Positions 27,501-35,632 of a DNA stretch of 64,000 nucleotides are shown here, piece by piece. The stretch is from Candidatus Pseudobacter hemicellulosilyticus (GTDB lineage: Bacteria; Bacteroidota; Bacteroidia; Chitinophagales; Chitinophagaceae): the NCBI GenBank assembly GCA_029202545.1, contig CP119311.1, positions 1,984,001 to 2,048,000 of the forward strand, given 5' to 3'. The notes beneath the pieces were generated by a model. The model searched no databases. It was not told the origin of the DNA and saw only the letters and a list, made by a program, of their open reading frames with translations. The position numbers and the translations under genes were made by a program. Each line of letters opens with the position of its first letter. Position 1 is the stretch's first letter.

Positions 27501-28832
27501 GAAAAAAATGTACAGCTGCTGGAACCGCAATTCAATAACAAGCATATCCGGCTGGAAGTGCAAATCAACCGCACGCATTGGGTATATGTAGATCAGCAGA
27601 TGGTGGATGCCGTGCTGAGGAACCTGCTGTCCAACAGCATTAAGTTCACCAACTACAATGGCCGGGTGAATATCAGCTGCCATGAAAAGGAAAACGCTAT
27701 TGAAATAATCATCTCGGATACCGGCATAGGCATGTCTGCCAGCCAGCTGCAGCACCTGTTCTCGCTGGACAGATCGCGGCCCAGGTCCGGCACCGCGGGT
27801 GAAAAAGGAACGGGCCTCGGCCTGCTGATCACCAAAGGGTTCCTGCAGATCAACGGCGGGACGCTCAGCGTGGAGAGCCGGGAAGGTGAGGGTTCAGTTT
27901 TCCGGGTGCTGCTGCCCAAAGCAACTATGGAAGGCCGGCAGGAGCCCGGCGCCGGAGTGGAGATGGCAGCGGAAGGGCAAGCCGGTACTGATTTCTGGGC
28001 CAGCTATCCCCTGGACCGGCTGATGCGGATCAAGGGCGCCAAGGTCCTGATAGTGGATGATAATCCTGAACTCAGGAATTATTGCAAGCTGATCCTTTCT
28101 GAGACCTTTGAGATCTTTGAGGCCGGTACCGGCCGCGAAGGCATGGACATCGCTAAAAAAATATTGCCTGCCATCATCCTTACAGATATCCTGATGCCAG
28201 GCATGGATGGACTGGAATTCTGCCGGCAGCTGAAAGCGGATACAACTACCAGCCATATCCCTGTTATCCTGCTCACCAGCCAGTGGGAATCATCCATGCA
28301 GGTTTCCGGTTACGAAGCAGGCGCGGATGTATACCTCACCAAACCTATCAAAAAAGAACTGCTGATACAGGTGATCCTGAACTCCCTGTTCAGCCAGGAG
28401 CGCAATCATGTCAAACTGGTGGAGAATATGATGACCAGTGAAGGAATGCCTGCACCTGGAGCAGGCATGAGCATGAATAAGGCGGATGAGGAATTCCTGC
28501 AGAAGACCGTTGCCTTTATAGAAGCGCACCTGAGTGATCTTAGCCTGGATGCCCGGCAGATCTGCCGGGAGCTGGCCATCAGCAGGACCGTCCTGTATGC
28601 CAAGATAAAGGCCCTCACCGGCCAGAGTGTTCATGAGTTCATCAAATCCATCCGGCTCCGTAAAAGTGTACTACTCCTGCTGGAAGGGAAATTGAGTATC
28701 AACCAGGTAGCTTTTGAAGTGGGTTTCAACAGCCATTCTTATTTTGATAAATGCTTTGTAAAGCAATATGGTGTTGGCCCTAAAGAATATATCAGGCGGC
28801 GTTCCGGTAAGGATATTCGTACTACCGGATAA
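24588..28832 (+). CDS. Hybrid two-component system (HTCS) sensor-regulator of the mannan PUL
   Basis: A 1414-aa HTCS. Signal peptide (1-20); periplasmic propeller sensor with blades such as GFLWLASFDGLFRW and RIWVGTDKGIDIL (about 21-690); Y_Y_Y domain (FTNLSPGSYLLKLRF); one membrane helix (784-804); an 80-residue Gln-rich coiled coil (806-888); histidine kinase with HDLKSPVSAL, phospho-acceptor His898, and GTGLGLLITKGFL; receiver with LTDILMPGMDG, Asp1200; AraC DNA-binding domain at the end (ICRELAISRTVLYAKIKAL, LSINQVAFEVGFNSHSYFDKCF). The long signalling helix and the HDLKSP box set it apart from the other HTCS here, which has HEIRTP. It lies directly before the GH26 operon, which it most likely activates. 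Confidence 0.96.
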   Translation: MLKKFHFACLLTVSVCCCLGQQPHYKFYNYSTENGLPTNTYGRVFQDAAGFLWLASFDGLFRWDGYSIKKYVHEENDSASLDHNIVYTIYEDRQQRLWVGTIEGLNLYNRETDNFTQVRLMGPGVRVPINAMLEDKPGNLWLGTSKGLCRYNAATQETKWFSSNARQDVVFCLAADQQQQLWLGTYSEGVMRFDPATGHFSSYRQTAAPGSLLCNNIKSILVDRQNRIWVGTDKGIDILNNQGRLMERMADLFAGNANTRKIISCLYQDRSGNIWIGVARDLLYCLPYGAALPRPVTATTRNNNHDKISSVTAITEDNAGNTWFASMENGLFYTNDRKNVFQSYLAMPVETKGLSTTVVTSFLEAKDGSLWVGTNGDGLLHWDPRSNAAAPEKVSAFAGMAINDIKRDAQGLLWLATWGSGIHSFDPATGKQSALQPKGSLPALASSDVKTILPDDSLLYIGTHGEGLALYNLHTHQLTDYRNNHSLPFDLRQPAWINHLFKDSRKRLWISTYSGVFLFDGKGLRHFEHTADTNSISNNSVNMVIEDGKGQVWVVSERGLDRFREQPAVFQRYASRYRLPEAMKSVVTDARDRLWIGSNEGIVCFDPATGGVSRYDQHDGLHARSFFQKSVLQTTGGQLFFGSPKGIDFFYPDSLRPLNIPSSFYFTDLTIYSQLQRPGYPGSPLAKVLALTDTLVLHESQSFFSIGFTAVNLYAAGKISYSYLLEGVHDQWLDLNGERRISFTNLSPGSYLLKLRFTDADGRWQAGIRELHIIILPPWYKTGWFLALVGMAVAAAVVGFFYWRVAAVQQKNRQLEAEVQKRTGELNEMNASLVGQNDEIKQQKEKLEISNEEMQRQTDKILEQQQHILSQNQILAKAVTELEKTNATKDHFFSILAHDLKSPVSALADLLGYLKHNLLKMDKQALQEYLDSMHASSAAVYDLLVNLLNWSGTQSGRIQHDPEPVNMAALLEKNVQLLEPQFNNKHIRLEVQINRTHWVYVDQQMVDAVLRNLLSNSIKFTNYNGRVNISCHEKENAIEIIISDTGIGMSASQLQHLFSLDRSRPRSGTAGEKGTGLGLLITKGFLQINGGTLSVESREGEGSVFRVLLPKATMEGRQEPGAGVEMAAEGQAGTDFWASYPLDRLMRIKGAKVLIVDDNPELRNYCKLILSETFEIFEAGTGREGMDIAKKILPAIILTDILMPGMDGLEFCRQLKADTTTSHIPVILLTSQWESSMQVSGYEAGADVYLTKPIKKELLIQVILNSLFSQERNHVKLVENMMTSEGMPAPGAGMSMNKADEEFLQKTVAFIEAHLSDLSLDARQICRELAISRTVLYAKIKALTGQSVHEFIKSIRLRKSVLLLLEGKLSINQVAFEVGFNSHSYFDKCFVKQYGVGPKEYIRRRSGKDIRTTG

Positions 28833-28877
28833 AGGCGCCAGGCGTCTGAACCGGACGGGGAAAAGGGTATTGCTTTG

Positions 28878-28908
28878 TAGCATCATAGAAGGATATTATA
28901 GCATCATA
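28878..28908. repeat. Direct repeat TAGCATCATA, 21-bp period, before GH26
   Basis: Two exact 10-bp copies at 28878-28887 and 28899-28908, two helical turns apart and ending 19 bp before the -7 box. This is the usual geometry for an activator of the AraC class binding next to RNA polymerase. A related copy (TTGCATCGATA) overlaps the predicted start site. Confidence 0.55.
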
Positions 28909-28927
28909 AGCGGCTTTGTATCCGGTA

Positions 28928-28935
28928 TACTTTTG
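28928..28935 (+). promoter_or_regulatory. -7 box of the GH26 (mannan) operon
   Basis: TACTTTTG matches TAnnTTTG exactly and ends 29 bp before the ATG. The expected -33 position has no TTG, which fits a promoter that depends on an activator bound at the direct repeat just upstream. Confidence 0.55.
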
Positions 28936-28964
28936 TTGCATCGATAAAGATCTCAAACCGCTAT

Positions 28965-29996
28965 ATGATAAAAAGCCCTTTTTACCTTGCCGGCCTTGTC
29001 AGCCTCAGCCTTTGCTTCCATTGCTGCGGCACTAATAAAGCCGCTGAGCAGCAGCCGGCGCCCCCGGCCCCTGAACCAGCTGCCGCCACTTTCAAAACAC
29101 TGCATTTCCTGCAACAGGTCAGCGGAAAAAATACGCTGGCAGGTATCCATAACCGGGAGCCAAATGCAGAACCGTCAAGGTGGACGGATTCCATTTTTGC
29201 CAGCACCGGTACCTACCCGGCTTTGTGGAGCGGCGATTTCCTGTTCCAGGAAGAGAACATCAGCAACCGCCGGAAGATGATCGATGAAGCAGTGCGTCAA
29301 TGGCAAAAAGGAGCTGTTGTCAATATTATGTGGCATGCCTGCAATCCGGCCCTGGAAGAGCCCTGTGGCTGGGATAAGAGCGGTGTGCTGAGCAAGCTGA
29401 CGGATGAGCAATGGAATGAGCTGATCACTGATGGATCGGCCCTCAATAAAAAATGGAAGGCCCGCGTGGATGAAGTAGCCCTCTACCTGCAAATACTGAA
29501 AGATAAAGGCGTAGAAGTATTGTGGCGCCCTATGCATGAAATGAACCAGGGTGTTTTCTGGTGGGGCGGAAGGCCCGGCGCCAGCGGCACCCGCCGCCTG
29601 TACCAGCTCCTGCATGATTATATGGTGAAAGAAAAAAAGCTGACCAACCTGATCTGGGTCTGGGATATCCAGGATTTTCCTACACTGGCCAGCGATGCAG
29701 TGACCTATGATCCCGGCAGTGCCTACTGGGATGTGCTGGCGCTGGATATATATGATGATGCCAGCGGTTTCTCCAAAGAAAAATACGAGATCATGCTGAA
29801 AGCTGCGGGCGCCAAACCCATGGCCATCGGGGAATGCCAGAAACTGCCCACGCCCGAACAGCTGGCTGCGCAGCCGAAATGGACCTTTTTCATGAGCTGG
29901 TCCGAGCTGACCTACAGTCATAACAGCCGGGAACAGATAAGGGCCCTGTATGCAGCCGCCCCTGTGCTGACATTGGATGAACTGCCTGGCTGGTAA
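28965..29996 (+). CDS. GH26 beta-mannanase lipoprotein
   Basis: A 343-aa (beta/alpha)8-barrel enzyme of family GH26. The signal peptide ends in a Cys-rich lipobox (LCFHCCG), followed by an Ala/Pro linker, so it is probably surface- or periplasm-anchored. The acid/base is Glu192 in RPMHEMNQG and the nucleophile is Glu290 in AIGECQK; both motifs are diagnostic. VNIMWHACNPA and LDIYDDASGF are further conserved strands. GH26 enzymes of Bacteroidota mannan loci cut beta-1,4-mannan, often releasing mannobiose, which fits the epimerase and phosphorylase in this locus. First gene of the plus-strand operon. Confidence 0.93.
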   Translation: MIKSPFYLAGLVSLSLCFHCCGTNKAAEQQPAPPAPEPAAATFKTLHFLQQVSGKNTLAGIHNREPNAEPSRWTDSIFASTGTYPALWSGDFLFQEENISNRRKMIDEAVRQWQKGAVVNIMWHACNPALEEPCGWDKSGVLSKLTDEQWNELITDGSALNKKWKARVDEVALYLQILKDKGVEVLWRPMHEMNQGVFWWGGRPGASGTRRLYQLLHDYMVKEKKLTNLIWVWDIQDFPTLASDAVTYDPGSAYWDVLALDIYDDASGFSKEKYEIMLKAAGAKPMAIGECQKLPTPEQLAAQPKWTFFMSWSELTYSHNSREQIRALYAAAPVLTLDELPGW

Positions 29997-30023
29997 ACCA
30001 TTACTCTCTTTAACCCCATCAAC

Positions 30024-31484
30024 ATGCAGCCTGCATTAAGCATCAAAGAAAAAGTAGGGTATGGTTTCGGCGATTTCGCTTCCTCCATGTTCTGGAAACT
30101 TTTTTCGGTATACCTCCTGTATTTCTATACCGATGTTTTTGGCCTGCCGGCCCTGGCGGTGGGCACTATGTTCCTGGTGACCCGTATCTGGGATACGGCC
30201 CTGGACCCCCTGATCGGAATTCTCTCTGACCGCACCAGCACGCGCTGGGGCAAGTTCCGGCCCTATATCCTCTGGATGGCCATTCCCTTCGGTGTGGCCG
30301 GTGTGCTGACCTTCTCCGCCCCTGAGCTGGGCAATACCGGTAAGCTGATCTATGCCTATGGCACCTATACGCTGATGATGATGGTGTACTCTGCTATCAA
30401 CGTACCCTATGCTTCTTTAATGGGAGTAATGACACCGGATATCAAGGCGCGCACCACCCTGTCTACGTTCCGGTTCATTTTTGCTTTTGCCGGCAGCATC
30501 TTTGTGCTGGCCACTACAGAACCCCTGGTGGACAAGCTCTCCGGCGCCTTTGGCGCCCGGGATGCCCGGACCGGCTGGCAGCTGACCCTGCTTTGTTATG
30601 CCCTGGTGGTTGTAGTGCTGTTCTACCTTACTTTCCGCTGGACCAGGGAAAGGATACTGCCGCAAAAAGCGCAGCAGGGTAACCTGAAGACTGACCTGGC
30701 CGATCTGGGCAGGAATATTCCCTGGTTCGTTTTGCTGGGCGCAGGCATCGCCACCCTTATTTTCAATTCCCTGCGGGATGGCGCAGCCATCTATTATTTC
30801 AAGTATTTTTTCAAAGAGCAGTCGTCCCTGCGATTGTCCTTTACTGATATAACAATTCCCTACAGCTCCCTCTACCTGGTGGTGGGGCAGGCCGCCAACA
30901 TTGTGGGCGTGGTGCTGGCCAAGCCGGTGTCAGACAGGATCGGGAAGAAAAAGACCTTTCTCTTCGCTATGCTGCTGGCAGCCGTCCTGAGCTGTATTTT
31001 CTATGCATTCCGGGAAGACCAGCTGCTGCTCATTTTTGGTTTCCAGTTCCTGATCAGTATCTGCGCCGGATCAGTATTCCCGCTGCTGTGGTCCATGTAT
31101 GCAGATATTGCCGATTATTCCGAATGGAAGACCGGCCGCCGGGCAACAGGGCTTATCTTTTCTTCTTCCTCCATGTCGCAGAAACTGGGCTGGACCCTCG
31201 GCGGGGCGCTCACCGGCTGGCTCCTGGCCTACTGGGGTTTTGCCGCTAACCAGGTACAGTCTGCCGCTGCCGTGAACGGGATCAGGCTCATGGTCAGCCT
31301 GCTGCCCGCAGCAGGAGCCCTGCTCTCTGCGGTATTCCTGTTCTTCTACCGGCTGAACGACAACTATATGGAAACCATCAGTGAAGAGCTGCGGCAGCGA
31401 AGGCTGGCGGAAAACAACACTATGCCTGCTGCTGAAGCTACGCAGGCATTTCATTCAACTGAAAAATCCGTAACACATCAATAA
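30024..31484 (+). CDS. GPH-family (MFS) sugar:cation symporter
   Basis: A 486-aa inner-membrane protein with about 12 membrane helices. The N-terminus KEKVGYGFGDFASSMFWKLF and the loop TRIWDTALDPLIGILSDRT followed by GKFRPYILW are signatures of the glycoside-pentoside-hexuronide symporter family (melibiose carrier type). It would bring mannobiose or related oligosaccharides from the periplasm to the cytoplasm with Na+ or H+. Its place between GH26 and GH130 matches the manA-manB-manD order known from Bacteroides fragilis. The gene is 27 bp after GH26 and 13 bp before GH130. Confidence 0.9.
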   Translation: MQPALSIKEKVGYGFGDFASSMFWKLFSVYLLYFYTDVFGLPALAVGTMFLVTRIWDTALDPLIGILSDRTSTRWGKFRPYILWMAIPFGVAGVLTFSAPELGNTGKLIYAYGTYTLMMMVYSAINVPYASLMGVMTPDIKARTTLSTFRFIFAFAGSIFVLATTEPLVDKLSGAFGARDARTGWQLTLLCYALVVVVLFYLTFRWTRERILPQKAQQGNLKTDLADLGRNIPWFVLLGAGIATLIFNSLRDGAAIYYFKYFFKEQSSLRLSFTDITIPYSSLYLVVGQAANIVGVVLAKPVSDRIGKKKTFLFAMLLAAVLSCIFYAFREDQLLLIFGFQFLISICAGSVFPLLWSMYADIADYSEWKTGRRATGLIFSSSSMSQKLGWTLGGALTGWLLAYWGFAANQVQSAAAVNGIRLMVSLLPAAGALLSAVFLFFYRLNDNYMETISEELRQRRLAENNTMPAAEATQAFHSTEKSVTHQ

Positions 31485-31497
31485 TAACAGGTTTTAT

Positions 31498-32712
31498 ATG
31501 AACATCGATTTTGACAAAAGATTAAGTGCCCTCCAGGAAGGCCACCAGCAGCTGGTGACCCGTGTCAACACACCGCAACCGCAGCATAACGGCATATTTG
31601 AAAGATACAGTTACCCGGTGCTGACGGCCGGCCATACACCGCTGTTCTGGCGGTACGACCTGAACCAGTCTACCAATCCCGTGCTGATGGAAAGGTTTGG
31701 GATCAATGCCGTGTTCAATGCCGGCGCCATTAAGCTCAATAATAAATACCTGCTGGTAGCCCGTGTAGAGGGCATCGACCGAAAATCATTTTTCTGCGTG
31801 GCGGAAAGTGAGAACGGGATAGACAATTTTCGTTTCTGGGATTACCCGGTCAATCTTCCTGAAACGGCTGTTCCTGATACCAACGTCTATGACATGAGGC
31901 TGGTGCAGCACCAGGACGGCTGGATCTATGGACTGTTCTGCACAGAAAGAAGAGATCCCGCTGCTCCCGAAGGCGACCAGTCCGCCGCTATTGCACAATG
32001 CGGCATCACCCGGACCAAAGACCTGCGGACCTGGCACCGGCTGCCAGACCTGGTAACCCCCTCGCCCCAGCAGCGCAATGTGGTGCTGCACCCGGAATTT
32101 GTGGATGGTAAATATGCTTTCTATACCCGCCCCCAGGATGGCTTTATAGAAGCCGGCAATGGCGGCGGCATTGGTTTCGGGGTTTGTGATAACATGGAAG
32201 CGGCAGTCATTGAAAAAGAGATCGTGATAGACCAGAAGGTTTACCATACCGTATATGAAGGTAAGAATGGCCTGGGACCGGCCCCGCTCAAAACTGCAAA
32301 GGGCTGGCTGCATATGGCCCATGGCGTACGCAATACTGCTGCCGGTTTACGGTATGTGCTCTATGTTTTCCTGACCTCCCTGGATGATGTCACTAAAGTG
32401 ATCCATAAACCTGCCGGCTATTTTATGGCGCCCCAGGACGAGGAGCGGATTGGTGATGTATCCAATGTATTGTTCTGCAATGGCTGGATCATGGACCCGG
32501 ACGGAAAAGTATTCATCTATTACGCTTCTTCCGATACCCGCATGCATGTGGCTACCAGTACCGTGGACCTGCTGCTGGACTATGTGATCAATACGCCTGC
32601 TGATGGGCTGCGTTCCGCCATGACAGTTAAAACAATTTATAACCTGATCAATAATAATAAAAGGGTGGGCAATAACGGAAATGTGCTGATCATGGAAACC
32701 ACGCTGCGCTGA
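31498..32712 (+). CDS. GH130 4-O-beta-D-mannosyl-D-glucose phosphorylase
   Basis: A 404-aa cytoplasmic five-bladed propeller of family GH130, subfamily 1. It splits beta-1,4-mannosyl-glucose with phosphate into mannose 1-phosphate and glucose. Asp132 in NVYDMRL is the expected proton donor, nearly at the numbered position of the B. fragilis enzyme. RNVVLHPEF, YEGKNGLGPAPLKT and HGVRNTAAGLRYVLY carry substrate and phosphate contacts. There is no signal peptide. Together with the epimerase this completes the phosphorolytic mannobiose route. The assignment rests on overall resemblance and context. Confidence 0.92.
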   Translation: MNIDFDKRLSALQEGHQQLVTRVNTPQPQHNGIFERYSYPVLTAGHTPLFWRYDLNQSTNPVLMERFGINAVFNAGAIKLNNKYLLVARVEGIDRKSFFCVAESENGIDNFRFWDYPVNLPETAVPDTNVYDMRLVQHQDGWIYGLFCTERRDPAAPEGDQSAAIAQCGITRTKDLRTWHRLPDLVTPSPQQRNVVLHPEFVDGKYAFYTRPQDGFIEAGNGGGIGFGVCDNMEAAVIEKEIVIDQKVYHTVYEGKNGLGPAPLKTAKGWLHMAHGVRNTAAGLRYVLYVFLTSLDDVTKVIHKPAGYFMAPQDEERIGDVSNVLFCNGWIMDPDGKVFIYYASSDTRMHVATSTVDLLLDYVINTPADGLRSAMTVKTIYNLINNNKRVGNNGNVLIMETTLR

Positions 32713-32753
32713 TCCTGGTTCATCACCCTGACTCATTGCTTATTGTACTAACG

Positions 32754-35621
32754 ATGCTGCCATTATCTTCCATACGCTTTTTTTGCCTGCTGCTCTGCCT
32801 GGGTTCCACCTATATGGTATGTGCGCAGAATAAAGGACTGCTGGTCCCGCAACCAAAAGAGACCCTGCCGGTCTCCAATGACGTACTGCTGCAGCCTAAG
32901 CCCGCGTTCCTCAAAACTCCTCAGGGTCCACGTAAAACCGCTGTCGCTTTACGTGCTGCCGGTACAGGGGAATATTTCCTGGAAGGCTGGGAGCTGATGC
33001 CTGCTGAAAAACTCAAAGCCAGCGGCGTGCAGTTATCTTCCCCTGCTTACAGGACTTCCGGCTGGTACCCCGCCATTGTACCGGGCACTGTACTCACTAC
33101 ATTGGTCAACCAGGGCGTATATCCCGATCCCTATCATGGTCTGTCCAACCTGTTGATCCCGGATACCATTTGCCGTCAGGCCTGGTGGTACCGCAGCAGC
33201 TTCCGCCTGCCGGCCGTTACTGCTGGCAAGCATACTGAGCTGGTTTTCCTGGGCATCAACTACAAAGCCATTGTTTGGGTCAATGGGAAAAAAGCCGGTG
33301 AAATAACAGGCGCTTTCCGGCGTGGTGTTTTTGATCTGTCCGCCCTGCTTAAAAGAGAGGGACTGAATGCCGTGGCTGTACAGGTACTGCCGCCGCCCAA
33401 CCCGGGTATTCCGCATGAGGAATCGCCTGCGGCCGGAATGGGACCCAATGGCGGCATGCTTTGCGCGGATGGGCCTACATTCATTGCCAGTGAAGGCTGG
33501 GACTGGATGCCGGGCATCAGGGACCGCAATACCGGTCTCTGGCAACCTGTGCTGCTCCGTTTCAGCGGGGTAGCCATGCTGGATGATCCGCAGGTGATCA
33601 CCGATCTGCCCTTGCCGGATACCAGCAATGCTTTCCTGACCATCCATACACAGGTGCGCAATAACACTGAGCAGCTACAGCAGTTGACAATAAAAGCCGG
33701 CATCGGCCAAAGCAGTATACAGCAGCAGGTGCTGTTGCAACCCGGAGAAACAAAAAAAGTAACGTTTAGCCCTGAACGTTTTCCTGCACTGCGTATGCCA
33801 TCTCCCAGGTTGTGGTGGCCCAATGGCTATGGCGAGCCGAACTTATATACACTGGTATTGGAGATCAGCAAAGCCGGGCAGTTGCAGGACCGCTGTACAA
33901 CCAGTTTCGGCATCCGGGAGCTATCCTATGAGCTGAGTGCGGCTGTTACTGAGCAAGAAGACATTCGCATCCATTATCAGCCTGTAAATGATACCGGATT
34001 GTTATTCGACAACAGCCGGCGGAAAAAAGTTATTGCAGAAACAAGTATTGCCTGGCTGCGCCGGCAGGCCGATACGGCCCGCTTGCAGCGCATTCCGGAA
34101 GATGCTGTTTCCCCCTTCCTGGTGATCCGTGTGAATGGGGTACGCATTTTTTGCAGAGGTGGTAACTGGGGTATGGATGATGCCATGAAGCGCGTGAGCC
34201 GGGAGCGGCTGGAGCCGTATTTCAGGCTGCACCGCGAAGCAAATTTCAATATGGTGCGCAACTGGACAGGGGAATGTACAGAAGATATCTTTTACCAGCT
34301 CTGTGATGAATATGGTTTGCTGGTCTGGAATGATTGGTGGATGTCCACTGAAGGCTATAATGTAGCACCTGCGGACAATGCCCTGTTCCTGGACAATGTA
34401 CGGGATATGGTGCGGCGTTTTCGCAACCATCCCAGCATTGCCCTTTGGTGCCCGCGCAATGAAGGTTATGCGCCTGTTGCCCTGGAAGACAGCCTGGCTG
34501 CCATCGCACAACAGGAGGATGGCACCCGCTACTACCAGCCCAATTCCCGTTACCTCAACCTGCGTGGCAGCGGCCCCTGGCATTACCAGTGGGATGCAGC
34601 GGTATATTTCACCGGTATTGCCGGTGGCTTCAATACCGAGCTGGGCACTCCTTCCATTCCCACCGCCGCTACCATGCGCAGTATGCTGTCGCCCCGGGAT
34701 CAATGGCCCATCAGTGATGCCTGGTACTACCACGATCTGCACGGCGGGCAGCCTGCTTACCGGGCCTCGATGGATTCCCTCTATGGACCTGCGCTTGGGT
34801 TGGATGATTTCTGCCGCAAGGCCCAGCTGCTCAATTACGATAGTCACCGCGCTATGCTGGAGTCCTGGAACAGCCGGCTCTGGAACAATGCCTCAGGGGT
34901 ATTGCTCTGGATGTCCCACCCCGCCTGGCCCAGCACAGTATGGCAGACCTACTCCGCTGATTACGAGACCTTCGGTTCCTACTATGCCTGCAAAAAAGCC
35001 TGTGAGCCGGTGCATGTGCAAATGACTATGCCTGATAACAGGGTGCAGGTGGTCAATAACCGGCTGCAGACCATCTCCGGTGCGCAGGTCCGCTATGAAC
35101 TTTTTGATCTTTCCGGCAAACGTATACAGGTGCAGGAATGGGCAGGGGCTATTCCGGCCGCCAGCCTGATGGAAACATTTACTGGCCCGCCGCTTCCGGA
35201 TGCAGCTGCTGTTTACCTGTGCAGGCTTTCCTTAACTGATAACAACGGTAAGCTGCTTTCCCGGAACGATTACTGGAAAACAGGCCGACAGGCCGGCAAC
35301 TTCCAGGCATTCAACAGCAGCTCCACCAGCCTGGAGGTGAGCCAGGTCCGGCGTACAGGTGCGCATACCCTTGCCATACGCCTCAGCAATCCCGGGGCTG
35401 TTACAGCCATTGCCATTAAAGTAAATGTGATCAATGCAGGGACAGGCGCTGTGAGCCTGCCAACCTGGTGCACGGCGGGCTATTTCAACCTGCTGCCGGG
35501 AGAAACACAGGAGCTGGAACTGGACTATCCCCCCGGTACAGTACAGCCCGCGCTGATAGCGGAAGGCTACAATGTCAAACAACAATACCTGGTCAACGAT
35601 ATTACTAAAAACGCTTTCTAA
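32754..35621 (+). CDS. Secreted GH2 enzyme, probably beta-mannosidase-like
   Basis: A 955-aa family GH2 protein. I use the ATG at 32754 (MLPLSSIRFFCLLL), which gives a clean signal peptide ending near MVCAQ. Order: jelly-roll sugar-binding domain (about 90-260), Ig-like domain, TIM barrel (about 440-720), and C-terminal Ig-like domains. Acid/base Glu570 is in CPRNEGY and nucleophile Glu629 in FNTELGTPS. The layout and EGWDWMPGIRDRNTGLW resemble the mannosidase / exo-beta-glucosaminidase branch of GH2. In this locus the likely task is to trim mannosyl residues in the periplasm. It ends 11 bp before susC. Confidence 0.88.
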   Translation: MLPLSSIRFFCLLLCLGSTYMVCAQNKGLLVPQPKETLPVSNDVLLQPKPAFLKTPQGPRKTAVALRAAGTGEYFLEGWELMPAEKLKASGVQLSSPAYRTSGWYPAIVPGTVLTTLVNQGVYPDPYHGLSNLLIPDTICRQAWWYRSSFRLPAVTAGKHTELVFLGINYKAIVWVNGKKAGEITGAFRRGVFDLSALLKREGLNAVAVQVLPPPNPGIPHEESPAAGMGPNGGMLCADGPTFIASEGWDWMPGIRDRNTGLWQPVLLRFSGVAMLDDPQVITDLPLPDTSNAFLTIHTQVRNNTEQLQQLTIKAGIGQSSIQQQVLLQPGETKKVTFSPERFPALRMPSPRLWWPNGYGEPNLYTLVLEISKAGQLQDRCTTSFGIRELSYELSAAVTEQEDIRIHYQPVNDTGLLFDNSRRKKVIAETSIAWLRRQADTARLQRIPEDAVSPFLVIRVNGVRIFCRGGNWGMDDAMKRVSRERLEPYFRLHREANFNMVRNWTGECTEDIFYQLCDEYGLLVWNDWWMSTEGYNVAPADNALFLDNVRDMVRRFRNHPSIALWCPRNEGYAPVALEDSLAAIAQQEDGTRYYQPNSRYLNLRGSGPWHYQWDAAVYFTGIAGGFNTELGTPSIPTAATMRSMLSPRDQWPISDAWYYHDLHGGQPAYRASMDSLYGPALGLDDFCRKAQLLNYDSHRAMLESWNSRLWNNASGVLLWMSHPAWPSTVWQTYSADYETFGSYYACKKACEPVHVQMTMPDNRVQVVNNRLQTISGAQVRYELFDLSGKRIQVQEWAGAIPAASLMETFTGPPLPDAAAVYLCRLSLTDNNGKLLSRNDYWKTGRQAGNFQAFNSSSTSLEVSQVRRTGAHTLAIRLSNPGAVTAIAIKVNVINAGTGAVSLPTWCTAGYFNLLPGETQELELDYPPGTVQPALIAEGYNVKQQYLVNDITKNAF

Positions 35622-35632
35622 CAACTGCTAAA

